64,000 bases of DNA from an uncultured Eubacteriales bacterium (GCA_900316555.1 ONDL01000004.1:1-64000), one strand, 5' to 3'. Shown: positions 40,103 to 49,607, counted from the stretch's first letter. The notes: generated from the letters alone by a model not told the origin. A program made the numbers and translations.

Positions 40103-41180
40103 TATATTCGATAAAAGAATTAACAGGCTCCGCGAGATCCTTTCAGACAGGGAAGCGGCGCTTATCACAAATGAGAAGAACATAGGCTATTTCTGCGGCT
40201 TTTTCCACAGCGAGGGCTATTATCTGCTCACACGAGAAAAGGCTTATCTGCTTGTTGACTTCCGCTACATAGAGGCGGCAAATCAAAAGGCTCACGGCTG
40301 CGAAGTGATCTGCTTTCATAAGCTCAGCGAGGATTTACTCAAAATCCTTGCCGAAAATGAGATCAAGTCGGTCAAAATCGAAGCGGAGTACATGACGGTC
40401 GCAAGGCTCAGGTTTTTCAGACACAAGCTTGAGGCAAAGGGTATTACTGTCAGCGACGGCAGCGAGCTTGACAAGAAGATTGCCGGCTGCCGTATAATAA
40501 AGGACGAAACAGAGCTTGAGAAAATCCGCACCGCACAGAAAATCGCCGAGAAGGCGTATCTCGAGATGCTCAACTTCGTTAAGGTCGGCGTATCCGAGCG
40601 CGAGCTTGCGGCAAGGCTTGAGTTCCTGATGAAAATGAACGGGGCAGAGGATATCTCCTTCGACCTCATTACAATCACAGGCAAAAAGACCTCGCTGCCT
40701 CACGGCGTGCCGTCCGACGCGAAAATCGCCGAGGGTGACTTTTTCACCTGCGATTTCGGCGCGGTATATGAGGGCTATCACAGCGACACCACCAGAACCG
40801 TCGCCGTCGGACACGCGACCGGTGAGATGCGCGAAATCTATACAACGGTTCTAAACGCGCAGCTTAGCGCGCTCGATGTCGTAAAAGCGGGAGTACCTGC
40901 CGCAGACGTTGACAGAGCCGCCCGGAAGGTGATTGATGACGCGGGTTACGGAAAGTATTTCGGCCACGCAACGGGTCACGGGGTAGGGCTTGATATCCAC
41001 GAGTCTCCCGCTGTTTCGTACCGCGGCAATGAGATCCTCAGAGCGGGCATGATCATCACCGACGAGCCGGGAATTTATCTTCCCGACAGGTTCGGCGTCA
41101 GGATCGAGGATATGCTCTGCGTCACGGATACGGGATACGAAAACCTCGTATCTCTGCCCAAGGAATTGATAATTTTATAA
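40095..41180 (+). CDS. pepP: Xaa-Pro aminopeptidase-like M24 peptidase
   Basis: A 361-residue M24 (pita-bread) metallopeptidase that would remove N-terminal residues before proline. An N-terminal creatinase-like domain (to about 125) precedes the catalytic domain. Metal ligands are visible: two Asp in CDFGAVYEGYHSDTTRT near 217-228, His in GHATGHGVGLDIHESP near 293, Glu in TDEPGIYLP near 327 and Glu in VRIEDML near 340. It overlaps aroQ and ends about 96 bases before efp, a neighbour pair common in Firmicutes. The symbol is by family; specificity not shown. Confidence 0.88.
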   Translation: MSDIFDKRINRLREILSDREAALITNEKNIGYFCGFFHSEGYYLLTREKAYLLVDFRYIEAANQKAHGCEVICFHKLSEDLLKILAENEIKSVKIEAEYMTVARLRFFRHKLEAKGITVSDGSELDKKIAGCRIIKDETELEKIRTAQKIAEKAYLEMLNFVKVGVSERELAARLEFLMKMNGAEDISFDLITITGKKTSLPHGVPSDAKIAEGDFFTCDFGAVYEGYHSDTTRTVAVGHATGEMREIYTTVLNAQLSALDVVKAGVPAADVDRAARKVIDDAGYGKYFGHATGHGVGLDIHESPAVSYRGNEILRAGMIITDEPGIYLPDRFGVRIEDMLCVTDTGYENLVSLPKELIIL

Positions 41181-41185
41181 AAGGC

Positions 41186-41214
41186 TTGCTTTTTTGGGCG
41201 ATATTATGTATAAT
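41186..41214 (+). promoter_or_regulatory. Sigma-A promoter of efp
   Basis: TTGCTT (41186-41191), a 17-base spacer and TATAAT (41209-41214). A GCACAG/CTGTGC hairpin (about 41226-41250) lies in the short leader. Confidence 0.75.
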
Positions 41215-41276
41215 GGTAGATAATGAGAGCACAGTGTCAAAAGCTGTGCGACTAAAACACTTAGGAGGTAATAACA

Positions 41277-41834
41277 ATGATTTCAGCAGGTGATTTCAGA
41301 AACGGCGTTACATTTGAGATGGACGGTCAGGTAGTTTCCATTATCGAATTCCAGCACGTTAAGCCCGGTAAGGGTGCTGCTTTTGTCAGAACAAAGATCA
41401 GAAACGTAATTACCGGTGCGGTAGTTGAAAAGACTTTTAACCCCAACGATAAGTATCCCACCGCTTTTATCGAGAGAAAGGATATGGAGTACAGCTATTC
41501 CGACGGCGACCTCTATTACTTCATGGATACAGAAACATGGGAGCAGCTTCCCATCAACAAGAGCGTTCTCAGCGACAACTTCAAGTTCGTCAAGGAAAAC
41601 ATGGTCTGCAAGGTTCTTTCCTACAAGGGCAATGTTTTCGGCGTAGAGCCGCCCAACTTTGTTGAGCTTCAGGTTACAAAGACCGACCCCGGCTTCAAGG
41701 GCGATACTGCTACAAACGCTACCAAGCCCGCTACCCTTGAGACAGGCGCCGAGATCAAGGTTCCTCTCTTCATCGACGAGGGCGAGGTTATCCAGATCGA
41801 CACCAGAACAGGCGAATACATGGGCAGAGCATAA
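41277..41834 (+). CDS. efp: Elongation factor P
   Basis: EF-P rescues ribosomes stalled on proline runs. The 185 residues form three beta-barrel domains: a KOW-like first domain with [17 protein letters not shown] near 24-40, whose loop Lys is the usual modification site, a middle domain with [19 protein letters not shown] near 75, and a C-terminal OB domain ending RTGEYMGRA. Complete. TTAGGAGGTAA precedes ATG 41277. It has its own promoter and is followed 16 bases later by the acidic zinc-ribbon gene. Confidence 0.97.
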   Translation: MISAGDFRNGVTFEMDGQVVSIIEFQHVKPGKGAAFVRTKIRNVITGAVVEKTFNPNDKYPTAFIERKDMEYSYSDGDLYYFMDTETWEQLPINKSVLSDNFKFVKENMVCKVLSYKGNVFGVEPPNFVELQVTKTDPGFKGDTATNATKPATLETGAEIKVPLFIDEGEVIQIDTRTGEYMGRA

Positions 41835-41850
41835 TCTGCGGGAGTAAGCT

Positions 41851-42342
41851 ATGAACATTACCGAAAAAATTTCTTACATCAAGGGTCTTTGCGAGGGTCT
41901 TTCTCTCGACGAGAAGAAGCCCGAGGTTAAGGTTATCAACGCGATCATCGACCTTCTCGACGATATCGCTTACGATCTCACCGATATGGAAGAGCTTTAT
42001 GACGAGCTCAGCGATCAGGTTGACGAAATCGATCAGGATCTCGCGGAGGTTGAGTCCGAGCTTTATGACGAGGACTGCGACTGCTGTGACGACGATGACG
42101 ATGATTATGACGAAGATGAGGATTTTGACTTCGACGACGAGGACAATCCCTTCTACGAAGTAACCTGCGGCGCATGCGGACAGAAGCTCAACGTTTCCGA
42201 GGACGTTCTCCTCGAGGGCGAGATCGAGTGCCCGAACTGCGGTGAGCTGCTTGAGTTTGATTTCTCCGGTCTTTTTGACGAGGAAGAGGAAGAGTGCGAC
42301 GGCAACTGCGACGGCTGTGACGGCTGCGAAGGCGAAGAATAA
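41851..42342 (+). CDS. Acidic CD1247-like protein with C-terminal zinc ribbon
   Basis: A 163-residue protein. Residues 1-75 match the N-terminal domain of CD1247-like Clostridial proteins (MNITEKISYIKGLCEGLSLD, then a helical LLDDIAYDLTDMEELYDELS). Residues about 78-108 are an extreme acidic stretch, mostly Asp with a CDCC inside. Then a zinc ribbon with CGACGQKL and CPNCGELL (about 110-135) and a second acidic, Cys-rich tail with repeated CDG units. Function unknown; the net charge suggests binding of metal or of a basic partner. GGGAGTAAG precedes the ATG. Downstream of efp and followed by a hairpin at 42356. Confidence 0.8.
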   Translation: MNITEKISYIKGLCEGLSLDEKKPEVKVINAIIDLLDDIAYDLTDMEELYDELSDQVDEIDQDLAEVESELYDEDCDCCDDDDDDYDEDEDFDFDDEDNPFYEVTCGACGQKLNVSEDVLLEGEIECPNCGELLEFDFSGLFDEEEEECDGNCDGCDGCEGEE

Positions 42343-42355
42343 TTTTCACTGATTT

Positions 42356-42392
42356 ACACCTCTCGTATATCATGTACGAGGGGTGTTTTTTT
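42356..42392 (+). terminator. Terminator overlapping the yunB ribosome site
   Basis: ACACCTCTCGTA and TACGAGGGGTGT pair around TATCATG, followed by seven or eight T. The 3' arm GAGGGGTG is also the best ribosome site for the TTG start of yunB at 42391. Confidence 0.75.
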
Positions 42393-43038
42393 GCTGTACA
42401 GAAAAAGACGCAGACATCGCTTACGCAGATGGCATATCATTATTCTGCTTGTCTGCTTTGTGTTCGGTCTGCTCGTTTACGGCTTTGAGAAAAAGGCGGA
42501 GGTGTTCTCAAACTCCTACATTCCGTCCTTTGCCGAACGGTGCGCTGCGGAAGCGATTAACGACGCTGTCACCCGCAAGCTCGGCGAGCTTGATCTTTCC
42601 TACGACGATCTTGCGAAGGTCGAATATTCCGACAGCGGTCAGCCGCGCTCGATCGAAACGAATTCCGCTCAGATAAATCTGCTCAAAGCCGAGGCTACAC
42701 GCGCCGCGCAGGACGAGATCACAAAAATCAAACACAGCGAGATCATGATTCCGCTCGGCGCGTTTACGGGGCTGACGCTTCTCTCAAACTCAGGCCCCGA
42801 GATACCGCTGACCTTCTGTATGACGGGCAGCTTCAACTCGCACCTCGAGAGCAGCTTTGAGTCGGCTGGCATGAATCAGACCCTGCACCACATCAAGCTG
42901 GTCGTGACCGCTCATATTGTGACGGCTTCCGCGGATTACGGCGATACGATAAGCTTTGACACGGATTTTGAGGTCGCACAAAACGTCATAACAGGCGAGA
43001 TTCCCACAATATATGGTGGAACAAGGACTATTTATTAA
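42391..43038 (+). CDS. yunB: Sporulation protein YunB-like
   Basis: A 215-residue membrane-anchored protein matching YunB, a mother-cell protein needed for normal sporulation in Bacillus. A basic start and one transmembrane helix (about 16-32, HIIILLVCFVFGLLVYGF) are followed by an external domain with AINDAVTRKLGELDLSYDDL, LKAEATRAAQDE, IPLGAFTGLTLLSNSGPEIPL and a C-terminal beta region ending GEIPTIYGGTRTIY. The start is TTG 42391 with GAGGGGTG upstream, inside a terminator hairpin. Its presence suggests a spore-forming lineage, though some relatives keep such genes without sporulating. Confidence 0.85.
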   Translation: MLYRKRRRHRLRRWHIIILLVCFVFGLLVYGFEKKAEVFSNSYIPSFAERCAAEAINDAVTRKLGELDLSYDDLAKVEYSDSGQPRSIETNSAQINLLKAEATRAAQDEITKIKHSEIMIPLGAFTGLTLLSNSGPEIPLTFCMTGSFNSHLESSFESAGMNQTLHHIKLVVTAHIVTASADYGDTISFDTDFEVAQNVITGEIPTIYGGTRTIY

Positions 43039-43070
43039 CGAAATATATTATATAATTCTAAAGAAAAATA

Positions 43071-43099
43071 TTGAAATCAAAATCAACTTGTGATATACT
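43071..43099 (+). promoter_or_regulatory. Sigma-A promoter of miaB
   Basis: TTGAAA (43071-43076), a 17-base spacer and TATACT (43094-43099), 39 bases before the TTG start. Confidence 0.65.
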
Positions 43100-43138
43100 T
43101 AATTAGTTAATAACTAAAATGGGTTAGGAGGCGTTTAT

Positions 43139-44551
43139 TTGTCTGATAATATTATCGTGGCGGATAAACTGTCTGAAAAACAGCAGGAATATATGGCGCT
43201 GATCGCCGAAATTATGGAGATTCGCAAGCGAGGCGAAAAACCTCTCGCGTTTATCCGTACATACGGCTGTCAGCAAAATGTTGCGGACAGTGAAAAAATC
43301 AAGGGTATGCTCGCAAGATCGGGCTTTGGCTTTGTCGACGAGCCTGACGACGCGGACTTCATACTCTTTAATACCTGTGCTGTCCGTGAGCACGCCGAGG
43401 ACAGGGTTTTCGGCAACGTCGGCGCGCTTAAAAACCTCAAGCGCAGACACCCGCAGATACTTATCGCGCTCTGCGGCTGCATGATGGAACAGGAGCATAT
43501 CGCAAACCGCATCTACCAGAGCTTTCCGTTCGTCGGTCTTGTTTTCGGCACACACTCGCTTCACCATTTTCCCGAGCTGATGTACCATTCTCTCGTCGAC
43601 GGCAAGAGAATATTTGAGCGCGGAAATGACGATAATAAATTATACGAGGGCTTTCCCGTCAGGCGCGACGGCTCGTTCAAGGGCTGGCTGCCTATCATGT
43701 ACGGCTGCAATAACTTCTGCACCTACTGCATCGTGCCTTATGTGCGCGGCAGGGAACGCAGCAGAGAGAAGGATATTATTCTTTCCGAAGCTCGCGACAT
43801 GATAAGCTCGGGCTACAAGGATATCACTTTGCTCGGTCAGAACGTCAATTCCTACGGCAAGACCCTGCAGACACCCGTAACCTTTGCTCAGCTCATTTCG
43901 GAGATTGACCAAAACGACGGAGAGTACTGGCTGAGATTCATGACATCGCACCCGAAGGACTGCTCAAAGGAGCTGATTGACGCGATCGCAAACAGCCGCC
44001 ATATCAGCAAGCACCTGCACCTGCCGTTCCAGAGCGGTTCCGACAGAATACTCAAGGCGATGCACCGCCGCTACGACAGAAAGAAGTACCTCGAGACCAT
44101 AGCCTACGCCAAGGAGAAAATCGACGGCGTATCACTTACAAGCGACATCATCGTCGGCTTCCCGGGAGAGACCTACGAGGACTTCAAGGAAACGCTTTCT
44201 CTTATCAGAGAGGTAGAGTTCACCTCGCTCTTTACCTTCATCTATTCGCCGCGCGTCGGCACTCCCGCCGCGAAGATGGACGACCCCGTTTCCGCCGAGG
44301 AAAAGTCCAAGTGGTTCAGAGAGCTGCTCGACGTTCAGGAGGAAATCGCCGCGAAGCGCTGTTCGTCAATGGTCGGACAGACCGAGCGCGTGCTTATCGA
44401 GAGCGAAAAGGAAAAGACAGGCGAGCTTAACGCGCGCACAAGCGGAAACATCATCGTCGAGCTTGACGGCGACCCGTCATTGATCGGCACATTTCAGAAT
44501 GTCAAAATTACAAAAGCCCGCAACTGGATACTCAAGGGCGAACTTACATAA
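43139..44551 (+). CDS. miaB: tRNA-2-methylthio-N6-dimethylallyladenosine synthase
   Basis: MiaB adds the methylthio group to i6A37 in tRNA. The 470 residues have the N-terminal cluster Cys in TYGCQQNVADS near 43, NTCAVREHAED near 78 and CGCMMEQEH near 113, then the radical SAM motif YGCNNFCTYCIVPYVRGRE near 187, ending with a TRAM domain after about 405. Complete. The start is TTG 43139 with TTAGGAGG eight bases upstream. miaB-ylbF-mutS-mutL-miaA run together, joining both enzymes of the ms2i6A37 pathway with mismatch repair. Confidence 0.97.
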   Translation: MSDNIIVADKLSEKQQEYMALIAEIMEIRKRGEKPLAFIRTYGCQQNVADSEKIKGMLARSGFGFVDEPDDADFILFNTCAVREHAEDRVFGNVGALKNLKRRHPQILIALCGCMMEQEHIANRIYQSFPFVGLVFGTHSLHHFPELMYHSLVDGKRIFERGNDDNKLYEGFPVRRDGSFKGWLPIMYGCNNFCTYCIVPYVRGRERSREKDIILSEARDMISSGYKDITLLGQNVNSYGKTLQTPVTFAQLISEIDQNDGEYWLRFMTSHPKDCSKELIDAIANSRHISKHLHLPFQSGSDRILKAMHRRYDRKKYLETIAYAKEKIDGVSLTSDIIVGFPGETYEDFKETLSLIREVEFTSLFTFIYSPRVGTPAAKMDDPVSAEEKSKWFRELLDVQEEIAAKRCSSMVGQTERVLIESEKEKTGELNARTSGNIIVELDGDPSLIGTFQNVKITKARNWILKGELT

Positions 44552-44566
44552 ACGGAGGAAAATAAA

Positions 44567-44971
44567 ATGGATACAATCACACTTGCAAGAGAACTCGGCA
44601 GAGCGATTCAGCAGGAGGAATCATACATCAATCTCAAAAACGTTCAGGCTCAGGCCGACGCCGACGCGGAGTTACAGAAGCTCATCGGCGAGTTCAACAC
44701 AAAGAGAATGGGCATCAACGAGGAAGCCTCAAAGAAGGACAGAGATCAGCAGAAGCTGACCACCCTCAACAGAGAGATGCGCGAGGTTTACTCAAAGATC
44801 ATGTCTAACGAGAACATGATCGCCTACAACGAGGCAAAGGAAGCGTTTGACAAGATCTCAAACCGCGTTACCGCTATCATTCAGCAGTGCATCGACGGCG
44901 TTGACCCCGAGGTCGCGGACTATGCCGAGTCGTGCAGCGGAAGCTGCAGCACCTGCGGCGGCTGCGGCTGA
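44567..44971 (+). CDS. YlbF/YmcA-family protein with cysteine-rich tail
   Basis: A 134-residue helical protein of the YlbF/YmcA (Com_YlbF) family, whose Bacillus members form a complex that steers RNase Y and developmental phosphorelays. The helices around ARELGRAIQQEESYINLKN and the NENMIAYNEAKEAFDKISN segment are typical. The tail SCSGSCSTCGGCG-like, with five Cys in fourteen residues, resembles a metal- or cluster-binding end; related YmcA/YlbF/YaaT complexes bind Fe-S clusters. ACGGAGGAA precedes ATG 44567. It lies between miaB and mutS. Confidence 0.82.
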   Translation: MDTITLARELGRAIQQEESYINLKNVQAQADADAELQKLIGEFNTKRMGINEEASKKDRDQQKLTTLNREMREVYSKIMSNENMIAYNEAKEAFDKISNRVTAIIQQCIDGVDPEVADYAESCSGSCSTCGGCG

Positions 44972-45007
44972 TAAGCTGTAATTATTTTCAGAAAGGGAGT
45001 GTGAGAA

Positions 45008-47596
45008 ATGGCGGAGCTTTCTCCGATGATGAAGCAATACTTCGAGATCAAAGAGAAAAACAAGGACTGCATTCTGTTCTATCGTCTCGGCGATTTCTAT
45101 GAGATGTTCTACGAAGACGCGATTCTCGCATCCCGTGAGCTGGAGCTTACCCTCACAGGCAGAGACTGCGGTCAGGAGGAACGCGCGCCGATGTGCGGCG
45201 TACCCTTCCACAGCTGCGAGGGTTACATAGCAAAGCTCGTTTCAAAGGGCTACAAGGTAGCTATATGTGAGCAGACCGAGGATCCGAAAGCCGCCAAGGG
45301 TTTGGTAAAGCGCGATATTATCCGCGTTATCACTCCCGGCACCGTCATGGAACAGAGTATGCTCGACGAGAGCCGCAACAACTACATCTGCTCGATGTAT
45401 TCCTCGGATAAGAAAATCGGTATCTGCTTCTGCGATATTTCTACAGGAGAATTATACGCGACCGATATCTCAGGCAGGGATTACTACAGGATACTGACCA
45501 ATCAGCTGGCGTCCTACAGTCCGCGCGAGATACTTTTCGGCGGCGATATTATAAACCTAAAGCAGCTGCCTGAGTTTATCAAGAGCAAGCTGTCCGCCGG
45601 AGTCGAAATGCTCGACGACGATAAATTCGAGCTTTCGCTTTGCCGTGAAACAGTAGAACAGCAGTTTCCCGACGAAATGCACCTGATATCGGACAAGCCC
45701 GTTGTGATAAGCTCTGTCGGCGCGCTGATCAACTACCTGCGCGAGACACAGATGAGCGGTCTTGAGCGCATCAATCACCTTGAGATCTACAACGAAGCGC
45801 AGTACATGCGTCTTGACTACAACACCCAGCGCAACCTCGAGCTGACGCAGACTATGCTCTCGAAAACAAAGCGCGGTTCGCTGCTCTGGGTAATTGACAA
45901 GACAAAAACCGCGATGGGCAAGCGTCTTATCCGCTCGTGGCTTGACCATCCGCTGATGAATATTTCCAAAATCAACAACCGTCAGAGCGCGGTTGAGGAG
46001 CTTGTAAACGACACCGTGCTGCGGCTGGAGCTTACGGCGACACTGAGCGGTATTTACGACATCGAACGCATTATGACAAAGATTGTCTACGGCTCGGCGA
46101 ATGCCAGAGATTTGCGTTCGCTGTGCTCTGCAATCACTGATCTGCCTCAGATTTCCGATTTGATTTCAGGCTGTCAGTCGTCCTACATGAGAATGATTTA
46201 TAAGGATCTCGATTTGCTCGAGGACATTCATTCACTGATTGACAGCGCGATCGTCGACGATCCGCCGTTCTCGGTTCGCGAGGGCGGAATGATCAGAGAG
46301 GGTTACAACAAGGAGCTTGACATTGTCAACAGCGACATGAACAACTCCAAGGATATCCTCTCGCAGATTGAGGCTCAGGAGAGAGAAAAGACCGGTATCC
46401 CAAAGCTGAAAATCGGCTACAACAGGGTTTACGGTTACTTCCTCGAGGTCACCAATTTCTATAAAAATCTGGTGCCCGATACATACATTCGCAAACAAAC
46501 CCTGACCGGCAGCGAGCGTTACATAACTCCCGACCTAAAGGATTTGGAGAGCCGTATTCTCGGAGCGAAGGACAGAGCAATTGCGATGGAATATACGCTC
46601 TTCGAGACTATTCGCACGACCGTTTCCGATAATCTCGAGAGGATCCAGAACACCGCTAAGGCGTTGGCAACTTTAGACGCTCTGACATCTCTGGCGAATG
46701 TCGCTTCGGACAACCGATACGTCAGACCCGAGGTCAACCAGTCCACCGCGATCGTGATCAAGGACTCGCGCCACCCTGTGGTTGAGCTGCTGCTCAGGGA
46801 CTCCTCATTCGTTCCTAACGACGTAAATCTAGACACAAAGGGTGAGAGGGTAGACATCATAACAGGCCCGAACATGGCTGGTAAGTCTACCTACATGCGG
46901 CAGATCGCGCTGATTGTCCTTATGGCTCAGATGGGCAGCTTCGTGCCCGCGTCATCTGCAAAGATCGGCATTGTCGACAGCATTTTCACCCGTGTGGGCG
47001 CGTCAGACGACCTCGCATCGGGACAATCGACATTTATGGTTGAGATGAATGAGGTCGCCAACATCGTAAAGAACGCGACTTCAAAGAGCCTTCTGATTCT
47101 CGACGAGATCGGACGCGGCACCTCGACCTTTGACGGCATGAGCATCGCGAGAGCGGTTCTCGAGTACTGCGCCGACAAGAAAAAGCTCGGCGCCAAAACG
47201 CTCTTCGCAACTCACTATCACGAGCTCAGCGTTATGGAGCAGCTTCTCGACGGCGTCAAAAACTACAGCATTGCCGTCAAGAAACGCGGCGACGACATAA
47301 CCTTCCTGCGCAGGATTGTTCCCGGCGGCGCTGACGACAGCTACGGCATTGAGGTAGCAAAGCTCGCGGGCGTACCAAACACGATCATCAACCGCGCGAA
47401 GGAGATCCTCGCCGACCTCGAGAGCGGCAAGGCTGAAACCATTATCGAGAAGGTCAACGTAAACGAGGACACTCAGCTCTCGCTTATGGGAGTTGCTTCA
47501 AGTCCCGTTATCGACAAGCTAAAGTCGGTCGACCTGAACACACTTACGCCTATAGAGGCGATGAATTTACTTTACGAATTAAAGAACATGATATAG
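45008..47596 (+). CDS. mutS: DNA mismatch repair protein MutS
   Basis: Recognises mismatches and starts repair. The 862 residues have the mismatch-binding domain with RLGDFYEMFYEDA near 27 (Phe-x-Glu motif), connector and lever domains, Walker A TGPNMAGKSTYMRQ near 620, Walker B/signature LLILDEIGRGTSTFDGMSIA near 696 and FATHYHELS near 738. Full length. GAAAGGGAG precedes ATG 45008. mutL follows after 16 bases. Confidence 0.98.
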   Translation: MAELSPMMKQYFEIKEKNKDCILFYRLGDFYEMFYEDAILASRELELTLTGRDCGQEERAPMCGVPFHSCEGYIAKLVSKGYKVAICEQTEDPKAAKGLVKRDIIRVITPGTVMEQSMLDESRNNYICSMYSSDKKIGICFCDISTGELYATDISGRDYYRILTNQLASYSPREILFGGDIINLKQLPEFIKSKLSAGVEMLDDDKFELSLCRETVEQQFPDEMHLISDKPVVISSVGALINYLRETQMSGLERINHLEIYNEAQYMRLDYNTQRNLELTQTMLSKTKRGSLLWVIDKTKTAMGKRLIRSWLDHPLMNISKINNRQSAVEELVNDTVLRLELTATLSGIYDIERIMTKIVYGSANARDLRSLCSAITDLPQISDLISGCQSSYMRMIYKDLDLLEDIHSLIDSAIVDDPPFSVREGGMIREGYNKELDIVNSDMNNSKDILSQIEAQEREKTGIPKLKIGYNRVYGYFLEVTNFYKNLVPDTYIRKQTLTGSERYITPDLKDLESRILGAKDRAIAMEYTLFETIRTTVSDNLERIQNTAKALATLDALTSLANVASDNRYVRPEVNQSTAIVIKDSRHPVVELLLRDSSFVPNDVNLDTKGERVDIITGPNMAGKSTYMRQIALIVLMAQMGSFVPASSAKIGIVDSIFTRVGASDDLASGQSTFMVEMNEVANIVKNATSKSLLILDEIGRGTSTFDGMSIARAVLEYCADKKKLGAKTLFATHYHELSVMEQLLDGVKNYSIAVKKRGDDITFLRRIVPGGADDSYGIEVAKLAGVPNTIINRAKEILADLESGKAETIIEKVNVNEDTQLSLMGVASSPVIDKLKSVDLNTLTPIEAMNLLYELKNMI

Positions 47597-47612
47597 AACG
47601 GAGGTGACTGCA

Positions 47613-49607
47613 TTGGGAGTTATTAATGTGCTCGATAAGCACGTAGCCGAGCTGATTGCGGCGGGTGAGGTCGTTGAAAGACCCGCGTCCGTAATCAAGG
47701 AGCTCGTCGAAAACGCGATTGACGCCGGTGCGAAGCACATTACCGTCGAGATCAAAAACGGCGGCACTACCTTTATGCGTGTCACCGACGACGGCTGCGG
47801 ATTTCTGCGCGAGGACGTAAAGCTCGCCTTTCTCCGTCACGCCACCAGCAAGGTCAGAGAACAGGACGACCTTGACCACATAGCGACTCTCGGATTCCGC
47901 GGCGAGGCTCTCGCATCAATCAGCGCGGTCTCCCGTTTGCAGCTGATTACAAAAAGCGCGAAGGAGGACACCGGTACCTCGTACATTATCGAGGGCGGCG
48001 AGGAAAAGTCCTTTGACGACGCGGGCTGTCCTGTCGGCACGACCTTTGTTATCAGGGACTTGTTCTATAACATACCCGCGCGCGCTAAGTTTCTCAAAAA
48101 GGACGTTTCCGAGGGCAACACTGTTTCGAATATTGTTGACAAGACCGCGCTCTCGCACCCCGAGATAGCATTCACCTTTGTCCGCGACGGCAAACAGGCG
48201 CTGAAAACCTTCGGCGACGGCAAGCTGCTCTCGGCAATCTACGCGGTGTTCGGCAGGGAATTCGCGACAAGCCTGATTCCCGTTGACTATCAGCTCGACG
48301 GCATCACGGTTTCGGGATATGTTTCAAAGCCCGTCAACTCCCGCCCGAACCGCAATATGCAGAATTTCTTCATCAACGGCAGATATGTCAAGTCGCGCAC
48401 GGCTATGGCGGCTTTAGAGGAGGCGTTCAAGGGCTCGATTATGGTCGGAAAGTTTCCGTCCTGCGTGCTCAATCTCTCCTTGCCGTTTGAAGCGATCGAC
48501 GTCAACGTTCACCCCTCAAAAATCGAGGTGCGTTTCATAAACGAGCGTCCTGTTTTCGATGCGGTTTACCATGCCGCAAAGTCCGCTCTGCTCAGGCACG
48601 ACGACAGAAAGCAGGCGCATTTCAAGGACGATTCGGCTCTCCGCGAGATACGCCGCAGCAGCACCTTCAATAACGCTCAGGCGGTTTTCAGAAAGCCCGG
48701 GCCGCCGAAGGTACAGCCGCAGATTAAGCCGAAGGACGAATTCAATCCGTTCAGTGATATCGAATTCTCCAAACCGAATCCAAAACCCAAGCTGCAGCCG
48801 CTTGACGATCTGCATTTAACTGACAAGAAAAAACCGTTTGATGTGTATTCAAAGCAGGCTGTCAAAAACACAAAGCGCGAGGAAAGCTACTCAAAGCCCC
48901 GGAATCAGCCTTTGCCGCTGATTCAGAAGCCCGACACACCAAAGCCTGCTGTCATTGCCGACAAGCCGAAGGCTGAGGAAATCGTCGTTACAGAGAAGCC
49001 CAACAGCGAGCCTGTCGTTCTGTATGAGCAGCAAAAGGACGAGCTGAAATACGTCGGCGAGCTTTTTGATACATATATCATCGTTGAAAAGAACCAAAAG
49101 GAAATGCTGCTTATTGACAAGCACGCGGCTCACGAGAGGATCATTTACGAGAAGCTCAAGGCTGAGAAGGCAGGTTCGTCGGCACAGCTTTTGCTAACGC
49201 CGATCACCGTCACCCTCGGAAAGAGCGAGTACGACGCTGCGATAAATCATCTTGATATGTTCTCAGACTGCTCGTTCGAGGTCGAGGACTTCGGAAACAG
49301 CACGCTTCTTGTCCGCAGCGCTCCGCAGTACATTGAAGCCGCTGAGGTCGCAGACTGTATCACTGAGATGGCTGACTACATCTCGATGGGCAAGAATGAC
49401 ATCTTTACCGAAAAGATGGACTGGTTCTATCACAACGTCGCCTGCCGCAGCGCGATCAAGGCAGGTCACAAGAACTCCGCTCAGGAGCTTATCGATATCG
49501 TAAAGACTCTTGAGGAAAATCCGCAGATAAGGTACTGTCCGCACGGCAGACCGATCTGTATTGTTATGAAAAAAAGCGAGATTGAAAGACAATTTGGCAG
49601 GGCGTGA
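47613..49607 (+). CDS. mutL: DNA mismatch repair protein MutL (endonuclease type)
   Basis: Couples MutS to strand removal. The 664 residues hold the GHKL ATPase (ELVENAIDAGA near 35, DDGCGF near 61, TLGFRGEALASI near 92), a long Pro/Lys-rich linker (about 345-465) and a C-terminal dimer domain. The latter keeps an endonuclease motif DKHAAHERIIYE near 502 (Lys replaces the usual Gln of DQHA) and CPHGRP near the end, as in non-E. coli MutL enzymes that nick DNA. I chose TTG 47613, six bases after GGAGGTG; GTG 47604 overlaps that site. miaA follows. Confidence 0.97.
   Translation: MGVINVLDKHVAELIAAGEVVERPASVIKELVENAIDAGAKHITVEIKNGGTTFMRVTDDGCGFLREDVKLAFLRHATSKVREQDDLDHIATLGFRGEALASISAVSRLQLITKSAKEDTGTSYIIEGGEEKSFDDAGCPVGTTFVIRDLFYNIPARAKFLKKDVSEGNTVSNIVDKTALSHPEIAFTFVRDGKQALKTFGDGKLLSAIYAVFGREFATSLIPVDYQLDGITVSGYVSKPVNSRPNRNMQNFFINGRYVKSRTAMAALEEAFKGSIMVGKFPSCVLNLSLPFEAIDVNVHPSKIEVRFINERPVFDAVYHAAKSALLRHDDRKQAHFKDDSALREIRRSSTFNNAQAVFRKPGPPKVQPQIKPKDEFNPFSDIEFSKPNPKPKLQPLDDLHLTDKKKPFDVYSKQAVKNTKREESYSKPRNQPLPLIQKPDTPKPAVIADKPKAEEIVVTEKPNSEPVVLYEQQKDELKYVGELFDTYIIVEKNQKEMLLIDKHAAHERIIYEKLKAEKAGSSAQLLLTPITVTLGKSEYDAAINHLDMFSDCSFEVEDFGNSTLLVRSAPQYIEAAEVADCITEMADYISMGKNDIFTEKMDWFYHNVACRSAIKAGHKNSAQELIDIVKTLEENPQIRYCPHGRPICIVMKKSEIERQFGRA

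Noticed and set aside
40468..40498. TTGACA and TATAAT inside pepP
   Set aside because: Both boxes are perfect but the spacer is 19 bases, efp has its own well-spaced promoter and nothing else needs it.
42080..42150. Apparent triplet repeat (GAC/GAT runs)
   Set aside because: It is the coding sequence for the acidic stretch of the CD1247-like protein, in frame, not an independent DNA repeat.
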